From positions 7,429,797 to 7,493,796 of the forward strand of contig NC_092287.1 in the NCBI RefSeq assembly GCF_036320965.1: a DNA stretch of 64,000 bases. Reading direction: 5' to 3'. Positions 1 to 10,565 of this stretch are shown here, one piece after another. This DNA comes from Panulirus ornatus. Lineage: Eukaryota > Arthropoda > Malacostraca > Decapoda > Palinuridae. The notes beneath the pieces are model-generated. The model was not told the DNA's origin, searched no databases, and saw only the letters and a program-made list of their open reading frames with translations. Within the stretch, counting starts at the first letter, position 1; each line of letters begins with the position of its first letter. The translations under genes were made by a program, and so were the position numbers.

Positions 1-121
1 GCTGGGCCAGGGGTTACCGATGCTGCTGGCATTCACTGGGTCTGGGAACTGATGCCTCTCCCCCATCCCTCCATTACTGGTGCTGGAGCGATGCTGTTTC
101 TTGCGCTGTCGCCTGCATACA

Positions 122-124
<3 letters not shown>

Positions 125-176
<52 letters not shown>
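125..176. repeat. (GT)26 microsatellite
   Basis: Uninterrupted GT dinucleotides. The Cys-Val and Thr-His open frames across it are repeat translations. Confidence 0.97.
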
Positions 177-179
<3 letters not shown>

Positions 180-885
180 GGTTCATCAGGGGTCATGGAA
201 GGCTGTCTTGTTCCGTGGATGTGTCCCTCGCATTCCCTAATAACGCATTCCGATCCTTCCAGCAGGACCCAATGTCCTACGTCGAAGACTCGGTACACTG
301 AACGTTTCTTTTCGTTAGTCGGTTCGAAAATCTGGATCCTTCGGCGATTGTACTGTGGGGGCAAGCGTCCTGTTGGGGGGGGGGCGACGACGGCGAGTGT
401 CCTACACTCAGTAAGACTACACCTTATACTTGTTAAAGGGTCAGTAATACCACGCCTTATACCTGTTCAATTGCACAGGACCTTTTTGTTTATAATACTT
501 TGGGGATACAAAGTCTTGAACAGCTTCGAGTGGGCCACCTGTTGGCTACTCGTCTGCTAGTGTGCTCGCGACGGGAGACGAGCAGCCACTTGACCTGTAT
601 ACGGTCCAGCGATCGACCTGGCGGGTCGTTACGGACGCGTCATGAACGATGTGTATCAACAGGAAATTACAGTCTTCAGCAGAGAGGGAGGTCATCGCTG
701 TGAGAGGGGGCCATGAGGGGGGCGGCGGGCGGCGGGAGGCGGGGCTTTACTGTAGCCGCGAAGGTGAGGGGGCGCCGTCGCTGATCGGGGACCATGGACG
801 TGGTCGCTCCCGACGATGGGGGTGTCTTCACAGCTGCGCGGTTCGTGGTGAAGTCGAGGGTCGGTGTGGCTGCCTACCCACCTGC

Positions 886-888
<3 letters not shown>
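177..888. other. Unique DNA, no gene seen
   Basis: Mixed-composition sequence becoming G-rich after 700. No motif, domain or repeat unit is recognised; the 143-codon frame here starts inside the GT array and has no recognisable domain. Confidence 0.6.

Positions 889-958
<70 letters not shown>
889..958. repeat. (AG)35 microsatellite
   Basis: Pure AG tract. It gives long Arg-Glu and Ser-Leu frames on both strands that are not genes. Confidence 0.97.
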
Positions 959-959
<1 letters not shown>

Positions 960-1043
960 ACGGGAGTGTCCGATCCACGAGCACGGCGGAGCTACCGACG
1001 GAGAGGACGGCCTGACCTTTGGACCTGACCCCTTGCTGGGCAC

Positions 1044-1056
1044 TGGTCAAAGGTCG
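1044..1056 (+). promoter_or_regulatory. DR1-like nuclear receptor half-site pair
   Basis: TGGTCA-A-AGGTCG is a degenerate direct repeat with 1-bp spacing, the spacing used by RXR/HNF4/COUP-type receptors. It lies just before a dispersed minisatellite array. Occupancy is pure inference and chance matches are common. Confidence 0.2.
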
Positions 1057-1071
1057 GGGGCCACCGTTCCC

Positions 1072-1400
1072 AAGGGTCGCATTCTCGTGCTCCGGGGGGA
1101 GGTCGTACTGTCGTCCTTGAGGGATCGTACCGTCGCACTCAAAGCGTCGTACCGTCGGACTCAAAGGGTCGTACCGTCGCGCTCAAAGGGTCGTACTGTC
1201 ATGTTCATGTACCGTAGTGTTCCAGTGGGGGAGGGGTCGTACCTTCGTGCTCATAGTGTCGCACTCTCGCGTTTTAGGGACTGTACCGTCGTGTTCATAG
1301 TCGTACCGTCGAGCTCAAAGGGTCGCATCGTCCTTTTCAAGCACCGTCGTGTTCCATAAGGATGGGGGGAAGGGGTCGTACCGTCGTCCTTAAAGGGTTC
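1072..1400 (+). repeat. Dispersed GTACCGTCG minisatellite, locus 1
   Basis: A diverged array of a 21-22 bp unit close to GGTCGTACCGTCGTGCTCAA, about 12 recognisable units with variable spacing. It is the first of about nine loci of this family in the window and is on the plus orientation. Strong decay between units suggests it is old. Confidence 0.85.
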
Positions 1401-1404
1401 CAAT

Positions 1405-2255
1405 CAGCGGCGGGTAATGGGAGGTTTCATGGTGGGGCTCCAGTTAATGACAGCCATTCAGTGTGTGATTGGATCGTTAACCTATTACCTCTTGACCTTT
1501 CTGGCTCTTCCTGCCTCCTACCAGTCATTGACCTGTCGTGTATGGCCCAGGTGAATAGCTGTTAGGGGGACCTGGTTGGACGTATAGCGGCTAAGGCGTA
1601 CGGTGTACAAGGAATGGGGAGGGTGTATGGCGTTAAGAACACGGATTGGGTACATGGATTGGGTGCTAGATGTTAAGGCAGTAGATTGGGTGTATCGCGT
1701 GTCAGGGGTACAGGGTTTGTGTATGGCTGGTATATGCTGGAGGGGTTATGGACGAGGTATGCTAATTAAAGTGTAAGGGTACGCGGGCGTAAAAGGAGGA
1801 GGGCGTATACCTGAGGCATGCTATGGGGAGGTGTATAATTGTATATCGTACGGTCGAGGTGTATACAAGTAGGGCTATTTCATAGGGTGTATAGGCGAGA
1901 GAGGTGTATGTTTCGGGGTTCATCTTTATTAGTGTATAATATGTTTCCCAGTGACAGCTGTATATCGCTGTATCCTTTACGTGTGTCTCCTAAACGTGTA
2001 CTACGTAAACTCTCTACGATTTACACTCGTTCAATATTATTACGTAAATGAATCTGTATCGCGCGTAACAGCTGGTTAATTACTTTAGCTTCCCTTCAGT
2101 GTCTTTTCGTATCACTATCATCAGTTCTTGATAAGAATAGCGTAAAGTGATGTCTTAACTTTATGGTAAAATTTGATGTTAATTTCGATCGTATTTACCA
2201 ATACAGTGACCACCTTGCACTGACTCCTTGCCTGCTTTTTCGACCCAACCCTAAG
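1405..2255. other. Unique DNA, no gene seen
   Basis: From 1660 to 1700 the phrase GATTGGGT recurs, hinting at an eroded repeat. From about 2040 the sequence is AT-richer. Frames here are at most 70 codons and unrecognised. Confidence 0.6.
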
Positions 2256-2260
2256 GCACA

Positions 2261-2280
2261 AGGTCAAAGGTCAAAGGTCG
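2261..2280 (+). promoter_or_regulatory. Triple AGGTCA half-site (two overlapping DR1)
   Basis: AGGTCA-A-AGGTCA-A-AGGTCG gives three half-sites spaced by one base, matching the DR1 consensus of RXR/HNF4/COUP-type nuclear receptors. The sequence around it resembles the flank of the minisatellite at 1072, and a decayed unit (GTACCGTCATTAACTCGGG) follows at about 2312. A 7-bp tandem repeat would look the same. Confidence 0.3.
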
Positions 2281-2299
2281 GGGAGGGAGGGCATCTTAC

Positions 2300-2769
2300 C
2301 CAACGGGTAGTACCGTCATTAACTCGGGAGTTAACTTACGGTCCGGAATGCTTTGTGTGAAGTTAATGGCGAGGAGATGTGACAGTGATGCGTACGTATG
2401 TGTGCAACTCTCCACTTCATATTTCTGAATGGGTCTTTCGTGTCGCATACACACCTGTAACTCCTACGAGCACAGCGGACGCGCAATCAACGTCAAGAAA
2501 TGCAGTTATCTCCCCCCCTTTTATGTTCCCTTTGTAGTACCTAGTACTTACATGCATACGAGTAAGGCACTTACAATGTACAAGTGCATCAAGTGGCGTT
2601 GGCCCCCCTGCTATTGTCATGCCACTTTTTCCTGTCCTTGCAACTGTGTGGCCAACATGGGGAGGGGTCGCAGGCGGGATGTCGGGGTGAACCAATAATA
2701 CGGTCGCGCCCCCCCTTTTGACGGACCCACTTTTGTGTTTGCCCCGGGAGAAGCGTAAGGGAGAAGAGG
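2300..2769. other. Unique DNA, no gene seen
   Basis: Starts with a single degenerate unit of the dispersed minisatellite, then unique sequence up to the next array. No recognisable coding. Confidence 0.6.
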
Positions 2770-3120
2770 GTGGGAACATGGCACGTCGAGGGAATGGGAA
2801 AGGACGTGGCAGGACGAGGGAATAGGAGAGGACATGGCAAGACGAGGGAATAGGGGAGACATGGCAAGACGAGGGAACAGGAGAGGACATGGCAAGACGA
2901 GGGAATAGGGGGGACATGGCAAGACGAGGGAATAGGAGAGAACATGGCAAGACGAGGGAATAGGAGAGGACATGGCAAGACGAGGGAATAAGGGGGGGGA
3001 CATGGCAAGACGAGGGAATAGGGGGGACATGGCAAGACGAGGGAATAGGGGGGGACATGGCAAGACGAGGGAATGGGAGGGAACATGGCAGGACGAGGGA
3101 GTATGAGGGGACATGGCGGG
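2770..3120. repeat. 26-30 bp minisatellite, about 13 copies
   Basis: Units are built on GACATGGCAAGACGAGGGAA plus a variable G/A linker (ATAGGAGA or ATAGGGGG). Length varies by 1-4 bases between copies, mostly in the G run. Minus-strand Ser/Leu/Pro-rich frames of 170-213 codons are translations of the array. Confidence 0.95.
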
Positions 3121-3231
3121 AGGATGGGCTGTAAACATGAGAGGATCAAGTTATCTGTGGACCCATCTCCCTCTCTCGACCCGTTCGGAATATTCTGTGC
3201 ACCTTCCCTCCCGTGTTCAACTCGAGCCTAC

Positions 3232-3233
<2 letters not shown>

Positions 3234-3304
<71 letters not shown>
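3234..3304. repeat. (CT)35 microsatellite
   Basis: Pure CT tract in a pyrimidine-rich block running to about 3700. Confidence 0.97.
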
Positions 3305-3306
<2 letters not shown>

Positions 3307-3530
3307 CTATCCTCCTGCCTTCCTTCATACAAGGGCTCCTCCCTCACCCTGCTCCTGCCTCCCTCCACACACAACGTCCTGGTTTACATCCCGCCCCCAT
3401 CCCAGTTCATGACTTCTCATCTCCCCTTCCAACTGCCCTCTCCCCTTAAATAACACCCGGAACATTTCCCTCCTACACAGCCTCCTCTTCCTCCTCCTCC
3501 CACTCTTCCCCTTCCTCTACCCTTATTCAC

Positions 3531-3532
<2 letters not shown>

Positions 3533-3596
<64 letters not shown>
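3533..3596. repeat. (CT)32 microsatellite
   Basis: Pure CT tract, about 230 bp after the previous one. Confidence 0.97.
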
Positions 3597-3602
<6 letters not shown>

Positions 3603-4169
3603 CCCATCACCCCTAACCCAAGCGCCCCACCATTCCACACACCCAACACTCCTTCCCCTCCCCTTTGCAGAAGTTCCCGGGAGACCCATGTCATCGCGTA
3701 GGAGCAAGCTACTCGGTACACGGGGGCCGTGAGGAAGGTACACGTTGAGAACCGTGTTGGGGGGGTCGTCTTAGGTGGCGAGGGTCAGCTGTCCTGCTCC
3801 CCCTCCACACGCAGGAGGGAAGGCAGGGAATCAGGAGGAAGAGGAGGAGGAGGGAGAGGGATCGGTCGGTCGGTCCCTCGGCAGAGAGAGACAAGGGGAT
3901 GGGGGAGGGGAAGAGAGGGCAGTAAGGGGATCCTGTAAGACTATGGATGGTGGCCGGGGGGAGTGCGTGTGTGTGTGTGAGGGATCCTCGACCCTCCGCC
4001 ACACACACACTGGAGGACAGGGCCTGGCTGATGGTATCCCTAACCCAGACGCCGTCCCATTTAAGGATTTCCACACCGGCTTTATGGGGTCCCCCATCCC
4101 CCCCTCCCCTAGACCCACACGTCTTTTAACGCCCTCCGACAGTGGATCACCCGGATAAAACCCTACGTT
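3597..4169. other. No gene; purine- and pyrimidine-biased DNA
   Basis: A pyrimidine-rich half (to about 3700) then a purine-rich half with GGA-rich runs (3820-3930). Short GT and CA runs near 3966 and 4002. Frames up to 128 codons are low complexity. Confidence 0.6.
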
Positions 4170-4558
4170 CCAGTCCCAATCACGGGAGATCCCAGTCCCA
4201 ATCACGGGAGATCCCAATCACAGGAGATCCCAATCACAGGAGATCCCAATCACAGGAGATCCCAATCACAGGAGATCCCAATCACAGATCCCAATCACAG
4301 GAGATCCCAATCACAGGAGATCCCAGTCCCAATCACAGGAGATCCCAATCACAGGAGATCCCAGTCCCAATCACGGGAGATCCCAATCACAGGAGATCCC
4401 AATCACAGGAGATCCCGGTCCCAATCACAGGAGATCCCAGTCCCAATCACAGGAGATCCCAGTCCCAATCACAGGAGATCCCAGTCCCAATCACAGGAGA
4501 TCGCAGTCCCAGGAGATCCCAATCACAGGAGTCTCCAGTCCCAGTCACAGGGGACTCC
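4170..4558. repeat. 16-bp minisatellite, about 24 copies
   Basis: Unit GATCCCAATCACAGGA; some copies carry an extra 6-base CAGTCC-type insertion, giving 22-bp units, and some read CACGGGA. Open on the plus strand as a Ser-Gln-rich 151-codon frame that I regard as an artefact. Confidence 0.96.
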
Positions 4559-4776
4559 ATCCGGGCACATAGGTTCGAGACATCGCTAGGGAGATGACAG
4601 GAGAGCCATTACCTGAACACGATCCCCTCACCTCCCACATCTCAGGTCTCGCGGAACGTGTGGCCTGCCTTCACGCTCACACTGCTGGGAACGATCATAC
4701 TATCGTCCCATTTTCTACGACACCAAACCTGATTGTTTTTGTACTACGTGGTTCTTGGCGTTTTTAAACCCCAGTG

Positions 4777-4872
4777 AATAATAATAATAATAATAACAAC
4801 AACAACAATAATGATAATAATGATAATAATAATAATAATAATGATAATAATAATAATGATAACAACAACAAC

Positions 4873-4919
<47 letters not shown>

Positions 4920-4993
4920 TAATAATAATAACAATAATAATAATAATAATAATAAGAAGAAGAAGAAGAAGAAGAAGAAAGAGAAGAAGAAGG
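4777..4993. repeat. (AAT)n / (AAC)n / (AAG)n compound trinucleotide array
   Basis: AAT repeats with AAC and GAT interruptions, changing to AAG after 4954. Poly-Asn and poly-Ile frames are artefacts. Confidence 0.96.
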
Positions 4994-5467
4994 ATATAAC
5001 TAATAATAAGACACAGTTCAGTGAATTCAGTACAGCTAAACACTGTCAAATGTAAAGACGAAAATACACACAATGTAAACAGTGACTCTGTGAAGAAAAA
5101 AAAAAGAGAGGGGGGGTGAGGGGAAGAAGAGAGGGGGAGGGGCGGGGGGAGAAGAGAGGGGGAGGGGCGGGGGGAGAAGACAGGGAAGTGTTTAAACTGC
5201 CAGTTGGAACAACAGGCCATGGAGGGGATCGCCCTCCCTCCCTCCCTCCTTATTGTAGGTAAGGGGATGGATGGGGAGAGAGAGAGAGGGAGGGAGGGGG
5301 AGGGAGAGAGGGGAGGGGGGAGAGGAGATTGGCTCCCCTCTCCCCCCCCCCTCAGTTTGTTTGCTTAACTCGCTACAATAACAGCCCCTCTCTCGTCCGT
5401 TCTCCAGGCCCAGAAGATTTTGCGTGTCAGGTTGTGATTCACCTGATGCGAACAGATCGGCCCTCCA
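4994..5467. other. No gene; purine tract with a duplicated 37-bp block
   Basis: Between about 5118 and 5190 a purine-rich block containing GAGAGGGGGAGGGGCGGGGG occurs twice in tandem. Purines dominate 5095-5330. Nothing coding is recognised. Confidence 0.65.
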
Positions 5468-5950
5468 GGGCACACCAGGAGGAGAGGAGAGGAGAGGAGA
5501 GGAGTGGGTACACCAGGAGGAGCGGAGAGAAGTGGGCACACCAGGAGGGAGGAGAAGAGTGGGCACACCAGGAGGGAGGAGCGGAGAGGAGTGGGTACAC
5601 CAGGAGGGAGGAGCGGAGAGGAGTGGGCACACCAGGAGGGAGGAGAAGAGTGGGTACACCAGGAGGGAGGAGCGGAGAGAAGTGGGCACACCAGGAGGGA
5701 GGAGAAGAGTGGGCACACCAGGAGGGAGGAGGAAGAGTGGGCACACCAGGAGGGAGGAGAAGAGTGGGCACACCAGGAGGGAGGAGAGGAGATGATTGGG
5801 GTGGGCACACCAGGAGAGAGAAGAGGAGTGGGCACACCAGGAGGGAGGAGAGGAGAGGGCACACTAGGAGGGAGGAGAGGAGTGGACACACCAATGGAGG
5901 ATTGAGGGAATGGAGGGAGGAGAGGAGAGGAGGGGAGGCACACCAGTGAG
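5468..5950. repeat. 26-33 bp minisatellite, about 16 copies
   Basis: Units contain CACACCAGGAGGGAGGAG followed by a variable GAAGAGTGGG or CGGAGAGGAGTGGG linker. Edge units are shorter and diverged. All six frames stay largely open, so the 120-250 codon frames are not evidence of genes. Confidence 0.95.
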
Positions 5951-6183
5951 GGAGGGAGGGAGGCACTCTGAGCAACGCAGAAGCGCTGGTGCCACACCTG
6001 CGTCATGATCCGGCACGCATGTCTGTAGAAGTGGACGTTCACGGTAGAAGACGAGAGGCGTAGTGAAGATGCGCCAGGGGAAAACCTGCCTTCCCTGCCT
6101 CCTTGAAGTATCATCACTGGGCGCTTTTAGGATGGTGTCTGTGTGTGGGTGTGGGAGGAGGCAGGCTGAGTTATGGTGCTAAG

Positions 6184-6211
6184 GGAGGGAGGGAGGAGGG
6201 AGGGAGGGAGG

Positions 6212-6285
<74 letters not shown>
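6184..6285. repeat. (GGGA)n then (GA)35 compound microsatellite
   Basis: A GGGA tetranucleotide run passes directly into a pure GA tract at about 6216. Confidence 0.97.
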
Positions 6286-6290
<5 letters not shown>

Positions 6291-6334
6291 TCGGAGCCGG
6301 GGCACGAGCTGTGATGATGATGCACACACCCAGG

Positions 6335-6337
<3 letters not shown>

Positions 6338-6405
<68 letters not shown>
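6338..6405. repeat. (TG)34 microsatellite
   Basis: Pure TG tract, 52 bp after the GA array. Confidence 0.97.
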
Positions 6406-6406
<1 letters not shown>

Positions 6407-6648
6407 CAAAGAGGTCGCACAGAAGGTATGAGGAAGGGGGAGGGGCGGATGGAAGATATGTGCCCCCCACCCCTAAAGAAAAAAAAAACTGCACTTTGAC
6501 GTATGGTGTAATTAAGGGTCGCAGTTTGTTGCACTAATTGCGTGCCAGGCAGGACGCACGAGTGATTGCAGCGCATGACGCATGTGTCCCGCAAGCTGCC
6601 ACCGGCGTATGGTGCATTGAGGATATACGCCAAGAGCCTCGGGCAATT

Positions 6649-6917
6649 GGTTTGGCTTGGGTGTGAGGGGTTGGCTTGGATGTGAGGGGGTTGGCTTGGG
6701 TGTGAGGGGTTGGCTTGGATGTGAGGGGGTTGGCTTGGGTGTGAGGGGTTGGCTTGGATGTGAGGGGGTTGGCTTGGGTGGGAGGGGATGGCTTGGATGT
6801 GAGGGGGTTGGCTTGGGTGGGAGGGGATGGCTTGGGTGTGAGGGGATGGCTTGGATGTGAGGGGGTTGGCTTGGGTGTGAGGGGATGGCTTGGATGCGAG
6901 GGGTTGGCTTCGGTGGA
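6649..6917. repeat. 19-20 bp minisatellite with dimeric higher-order unit
   Basis: About 13 copies of TTGGCTTGGGTGTGAGGGG. Copies reading GGGTGTG (19 bp) tend to alternate with copies reading GGATGTGAGGGGG (20 bp), making a 39-bp dimer in the left half. Copies in the middle carry GGGTGGG. Confidence 0.95.
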
Positions 6918-7001
6918 GGGCATGAGGCGGGTATGAGAAAGTGTCTGGCACATTAGCTGGAGGTACTGTAACACGACCCACCCCAGGAGGTCTTCCAACG
7001 A

Positions 7002-7140
<139 letters not shown>

Positions 7141-7465
7141 AAAGGTAAGACTGGGGGATGGGAGGTCATCATAACTCACACTGTATAATGCAGGAGCCAC
7201 CTAATGCACTGCTGCTGCTGCTCCGCCCTCGCCCTTCCAACCCGAGCCCCCAAACCCCACCACCATCAACCCCCCCCCCCCCTCACTCTCACCACCTCCT
7301 TGCCTCTCATGCGCGTCTGCCGTCATGGGCCTGCACGAAGAACAGCACAAGACGGCCAGGCAAGCTGCTGGTGCTGCTGCTGCTGTTGCTGGTGGTGGCT
7401 CCTGGTGCTGGTGCTGCCACTGACTGCTGCTACTGTTGCTGCCTCTCCTGTCCTGTCATTGTTCC
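7141..7465. other. No gene; short CTG runs
   Basis: Several CTG/TGC runs (about 7207-7222 and 7363-7400) and a C run at about 7270. Leu/Cys/Trp-rich frames come from these runs. Confidence 0.6.
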
Positions 7466-7705
7466 TGTTGCGTCTGACGCCAACGTCACTGTTGCGTCTG
7501 ATGCTCGCGATACTGTTGTTCTCCGTTGCGCCTGATGCTTCCAATACTCTCTGTTGCGTCTGACGCCAACGTCACTGTTGCGTCTGATGCTTCCAATACT
7601 CTCTGTTGCGTCTGACGCCAACGTCACTGTTGCGTCTGATGCTTCCAATACTCTCTGTTGCGTCTGGTGCCAACGTCAATGTAGCGTCTGACGCCAAAGC
7701 CACCG
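7466..7705. repeat. 52-bp composite minisatellite, about 4 copies
   Basis: Each unit joins two related halves, one starting TGTTGCGTCTGACGCC and one TGTTGCGTCTGATGC followed by TTCCAATACTCTC. The shared TGTTGCGTCTGA head shows that the dimer arose from a shorter repeat. Confidence 0.9.
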
Positions 7706-7759
7706 TCTTGTTCCCACTGTCCCGCCAGACGCTCGGGTCACCGTTGCTGTCAGTGGTCT

Positions 7760-7780
7760 TATATATATATATATATATAT
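7760..7780. repeat. (TA)10 microsatellite
   Basis: Short pure TA tract. Confidence 0.9.
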
Positions 7781-8463
7781 AAACAGGGAGGGGGTCGTAT
7801 TGGCCATATGTAGGAGTGTGAGACAGAGAGAGCAGGTAAGGTTAAGGTCATAGGGCAATTCCATGACCTTACCATCACTGAAATATTCACAACAGGAACC
7901 CCCAGGCACAGGCAAGCGTTCCCAGAAAAAAAAAAGAGATGAAACTCTGATTTATAGATTCTGTTTCATCATATTCAGAACCTCTCCAAGAGTGGGATTG
8001 GAATACGCCGGTAGGTAACATGGCATAAGGCTAAGAGATCAAGCATTCTCGGGCGTTCCCAGAAACCCCTGAGAAACATGCCAGTTATCAGATTCGACGA
8101 GAATTTCGTCGAAGACTTTTTACTGTTATCATTTTTCACAGATAAGCCGTAAATTAAAAGTTAAGACGGCGTGTGTTCATTGTTATATGTGGTAGATTCG
8201 ATGACTGCATTCTCCATAAAGGTGTTTGTATTACTGGATTTATATTCCCCATCCCTTGAGTACTCTCGGAACGCTACAGTATTTGTAGAAGGAACAAGGG
8301 CTTTCCTTTTTAATAGAAGAAAAAAGGAGCAGAAGAACAAATAACAACCACAGAACACCAGGGGAACACTAAGTGCGAGTGGTGAATCACTGCCATCCTG
8401 TGGAGTTGAGATAAGATCACTGTGTAAAGAGGAAACACACTGATGTTGTGTGGCATCTAGGTA
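7781..8463. other. Unique AT-richer DNA, no gene seen
   Basis: Unlike the flanks it has few simple repeats. Frames are below 80 codons with no recognisable domain. It lies downstream (in element orientation) of the minus-strand retrotransposon fragment at 8621-9025, so part may be its 3' non-coding end. Confidence 0.5.
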
Positions 8464-8610
8464 AAGATAGCTTTTTCTAACACCACTGGGAAAAAGACAG
8501 CTTCATTTTAACACCACTGGAGGCTCCAGTCACGGACATAGCTTTTTTTTAACACCACTGGGGAAAGATAGCTTTTTTTTTTAAACCACTGGAGGCTCCA
8601 GTCACTGACA
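8464..8610. repeat. Two tandem copies of a ~73-bp block
   Basis: AACACCACTGG and GATAGCTTTTTT-like phrases recur, and GGAGGCTCCAGTCAC occurs at 8519 and 8591, giving a 72-73 bp period. It adjoins the end of the retrotransposon fragment, so it may be a 3' tail repeat. Confidence 0.8.
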
Positions 8611-8620
8611 GAAGTCCATA

Positions 8621-9025
8621 TCAAGTCCGCGTCTTAACTGAAATATAGAGATTAATGAAAGGAAAAAATAAAGATTCAAGGAAAAGTATGTACGAATTCT
8701 GGATGTGAAAAAAGTGACTTAAAAAAAAAAGTGCCAGGTCATAGTTATTGGAAAAGACACGAGAGGGCAGAAGAGAATTCCAAAGCTTCGAGGTGTAGGG
8801 AAAGAAAGAGTTATCAAAACGGCCCACCCTTGAGTCGCCGACGGCCACACAGAAATCGTGTGACGCAGCCGCTCGCCTAGCACTGCGTGGTCTAGCGAGT
8901 GATGGGGGAGTAGACACCTCTCGGGAAGCAAAAACTAAACAATACCTGTAGAAGAGAGAAAGTGAACCAACACTGCGGTGTAGGGCAAGATGGTCAAGTT
9001 TGGAAGTTTGGCCTGGGAGAGTCAA
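8621..9025 (-). mobile_element. Non-LTR retrotransposon fragment, C-terminal end of the reverse transcriptase ORF
   Basis: The 134-codon minus-strand frame carries the conserved tail found after the reverse transcriptase domain of many arthropod jockey-like/related non-LTR elements: a leucine-rich LDHLALHRSVGSLSLFYRY segment, an Arg-rich stretch, then SFFPYTSKLWNSLLPS and VFSNNYDL. In the family this region precedes a short Cys/His-poor tail and the stop. The catalytic palm (including the YADD box) is absent, a stop lies directly upstream, and no upstream RT sequence is seen, so this is a 5'-truncated dead copy. The family assignment is from recognised motifs; the exact clade is not determined. 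Confidence 0.65.
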
Positions 9026-9353
9026 TCAGTAGGGCCGCTTTCGACTCGACTCCATCTTCCAGAACCACCCCTGTGGTGTAGCCTGGAGCCAGGGCGTAGC
9101 CTGGCTCTCTGGAAAGGATCTTCCGGGACTACACTGATGATGGCGTGGCCGAGAGCCAGCGTATAACCAAGCCACTTACCCAGGGCAGGAACCACCCCCC
9201 CACACCCCTGGTCCGATAACCATGAATAGTGTTGACTGGAGAAGCTGTTGTCTGGGGGCTTCACCTTTACCTCGCCTCCATACCGTCCCCGTGTCGGCCC
9301 TGCATCTTCATCCAACGTGTCCCGCCTTAACCCCTCCCTCACTCACCCTCCGC
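9026..9353. other. Unique DNA, no gene seen
   Basis: Immediately upstream of the truncated retrotransposon. TGTAGCCTGGAGCCAGG-like phrases repeat weakly at 9076-9104. The 106-codon minus frame shows no RT motifs. Confidence 0.55.
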
Positions 9354-9377
9354 ACACACACACACACACACACACAC
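9354..9377. repeat. (CA)12 microsatellite
   Basis: Pure CA tract. Confidence 0.93.
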
Positions 9378-9510
9378 TTCTGCGCAGTAACTGCAAGAAC
9401 ACAGTGCCCTGTTCCACTGCCCCAAGTGCCCTGTAGGTACGCGAGTAAGAACCGGTGGCCAGGTACCCCGAGACAGATGATGTTATATTGAGGAGGATCC
9501 ATGCACCTTT

Positions 9511-9639
9511 GAATATAAGGTGGCAGATAATGAATATAAGGTGGCAGATAATGAATATAAGGTGGCAGATAATGAATATAAGGTGGCAGATAATGAATAT
9601 AAGGTGGCAGGTGATGAATATAAGGTGGCAGATGATGAG
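9511..9639. repeat. 21-bp minisatellite, about 6 copies
   Basis: Unit TATAAGGTGGCAGATAATGA plus one base. Because 21 is a multiple of three, one frame reads an NIRWQIM heptapeptide repeat. No flanking coding supports a protein. Confidence 0.95.
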
Positions 9640-9879
9640 AGACGGACGAATGCAGGATTCACCAAGGTGGCACCTGTCTCACGCATTGATATTGATGACG
9701 CTCCCTTGGGACCTCTAAATCTAATTCTAAGACAGGTTTATTACTTTACCTCGGCCTCCTGGTTTTTGGGAGATTCTTGTTCTTTTTTATCTATTTCTTT
9801 CGCTTCCTTGCGTTCGAGTGTTAAAAGTCGGTGTTGCCCCGTCTGTTTAACCTTGTGCATATGCAGGTATCATACCTTC

Positions 9880-9882
9880 ACA

Positions 9883-9914
<32 letters not shown>
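9880..9914. repeat. (CA)n microsatellite
   Basis: CA repeats with one TA interruption. Confidence 0.93.
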
Positions 9915-9925
9915 TGATCCTTGAG

Positions 9926-9928
<3 letters not shown>

Positions 9929-9994
<66 letters not shown>
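9929..9994. repeat. (CT)33 microsatellite
   Basis: Pure CT tract; its complement-type GA tract follows 70 bp later. Confidence 0.97.
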
Positions 9995-9997
<3 letters not shown>

Positions 9998-10062
9998 CCT
10001 GTGCATGTGCCAATCTCCCCCTTCCCCTCTCCCCCTCCCACTGGGTTGCAGGTTGAGGAGGG

Positions 10063-10064
<2 letters not shown>

Positions 10065-10138
<74 letters not shown>
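10065..10138. repeat. (GA)37 microsatellite
   Basis: Pure GA tract, forming a long inverted repeat with the CT tract at 9929. Confidence 0.97.
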
Positions 10139-10140
<2 letters not shown>

Positions 10141-10365
10141 GAGTCTCAAGCCCCCCCCCCCCTCTCCTCCCCTGAGTGGTTAGTCGTACCTCCTGGGGGT
10201 TATGACGACTTGACATTTCCTTTACAATCCTCTTAGCCCTTTGAGCCCCACGGGACGACCTCCCCCCCAACTCTACCTCCCGCCTCCATGAACATCTTGT
10301 GCCTGCCTGGCCCTTCAACCTCATCCTTCATCGCTCACGTCTAAAAGCTCAGGCTACCCTTACTC

Positions 10366-10565
10366 CAAGGGTCGTACCGCCGTGGTCAAGGGTCTTACCG
10401 CCGTGGTCTAGGGTCGTACCGCCGTGGTCAAGGGTCGTACCGCCGTGCCAAAAAAGTCATTGCCGTTGTGCTCATGGGTCGTACTCAAGGTCATACCGTC
10501 GTACTCTGGGTCGTGCTCAAGGTCATACCGTCGTGCTCCGGGTCGCACCCAAGGCCATGCGGTCG
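10366..10565 (+). repeat. Dispersed GTACCGTCG minisatellite, locus 2
   Basis: About 8-9 units in plus orientation. The left half has a GGTCGTACCGCCGTGGTCAA variant and the right half a CAAGGTCATACCGTCGTGCT variant, so two subfamilies are joined. Confidence 0.9.

Noticed and set aside
310..330. tRNA B-box-like GGTTCGAAAATC
   Set aside because: No A box at the right distance and no cloverleaf can be drawn; the same holds for GGTTCGAG at 4571 and 46316.
4170..4597. Ser-Gln-rich 151-codon protein
   Set aside because: Translation of the 16-bp minisatellite; the Gln/Ser pattern is the repeat read in rotating frames.
7466..7648. Minus-strand ASDATVTLASDAT repeat protein
   Set aside because: Explained by the 52-bp minisatellite; no domain or signal outside it.
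9511..9639. NIRWQIM heptapeptide repeat protein
   Set aside because: A 21-bp minisatellite in frame by length only; no coding context.
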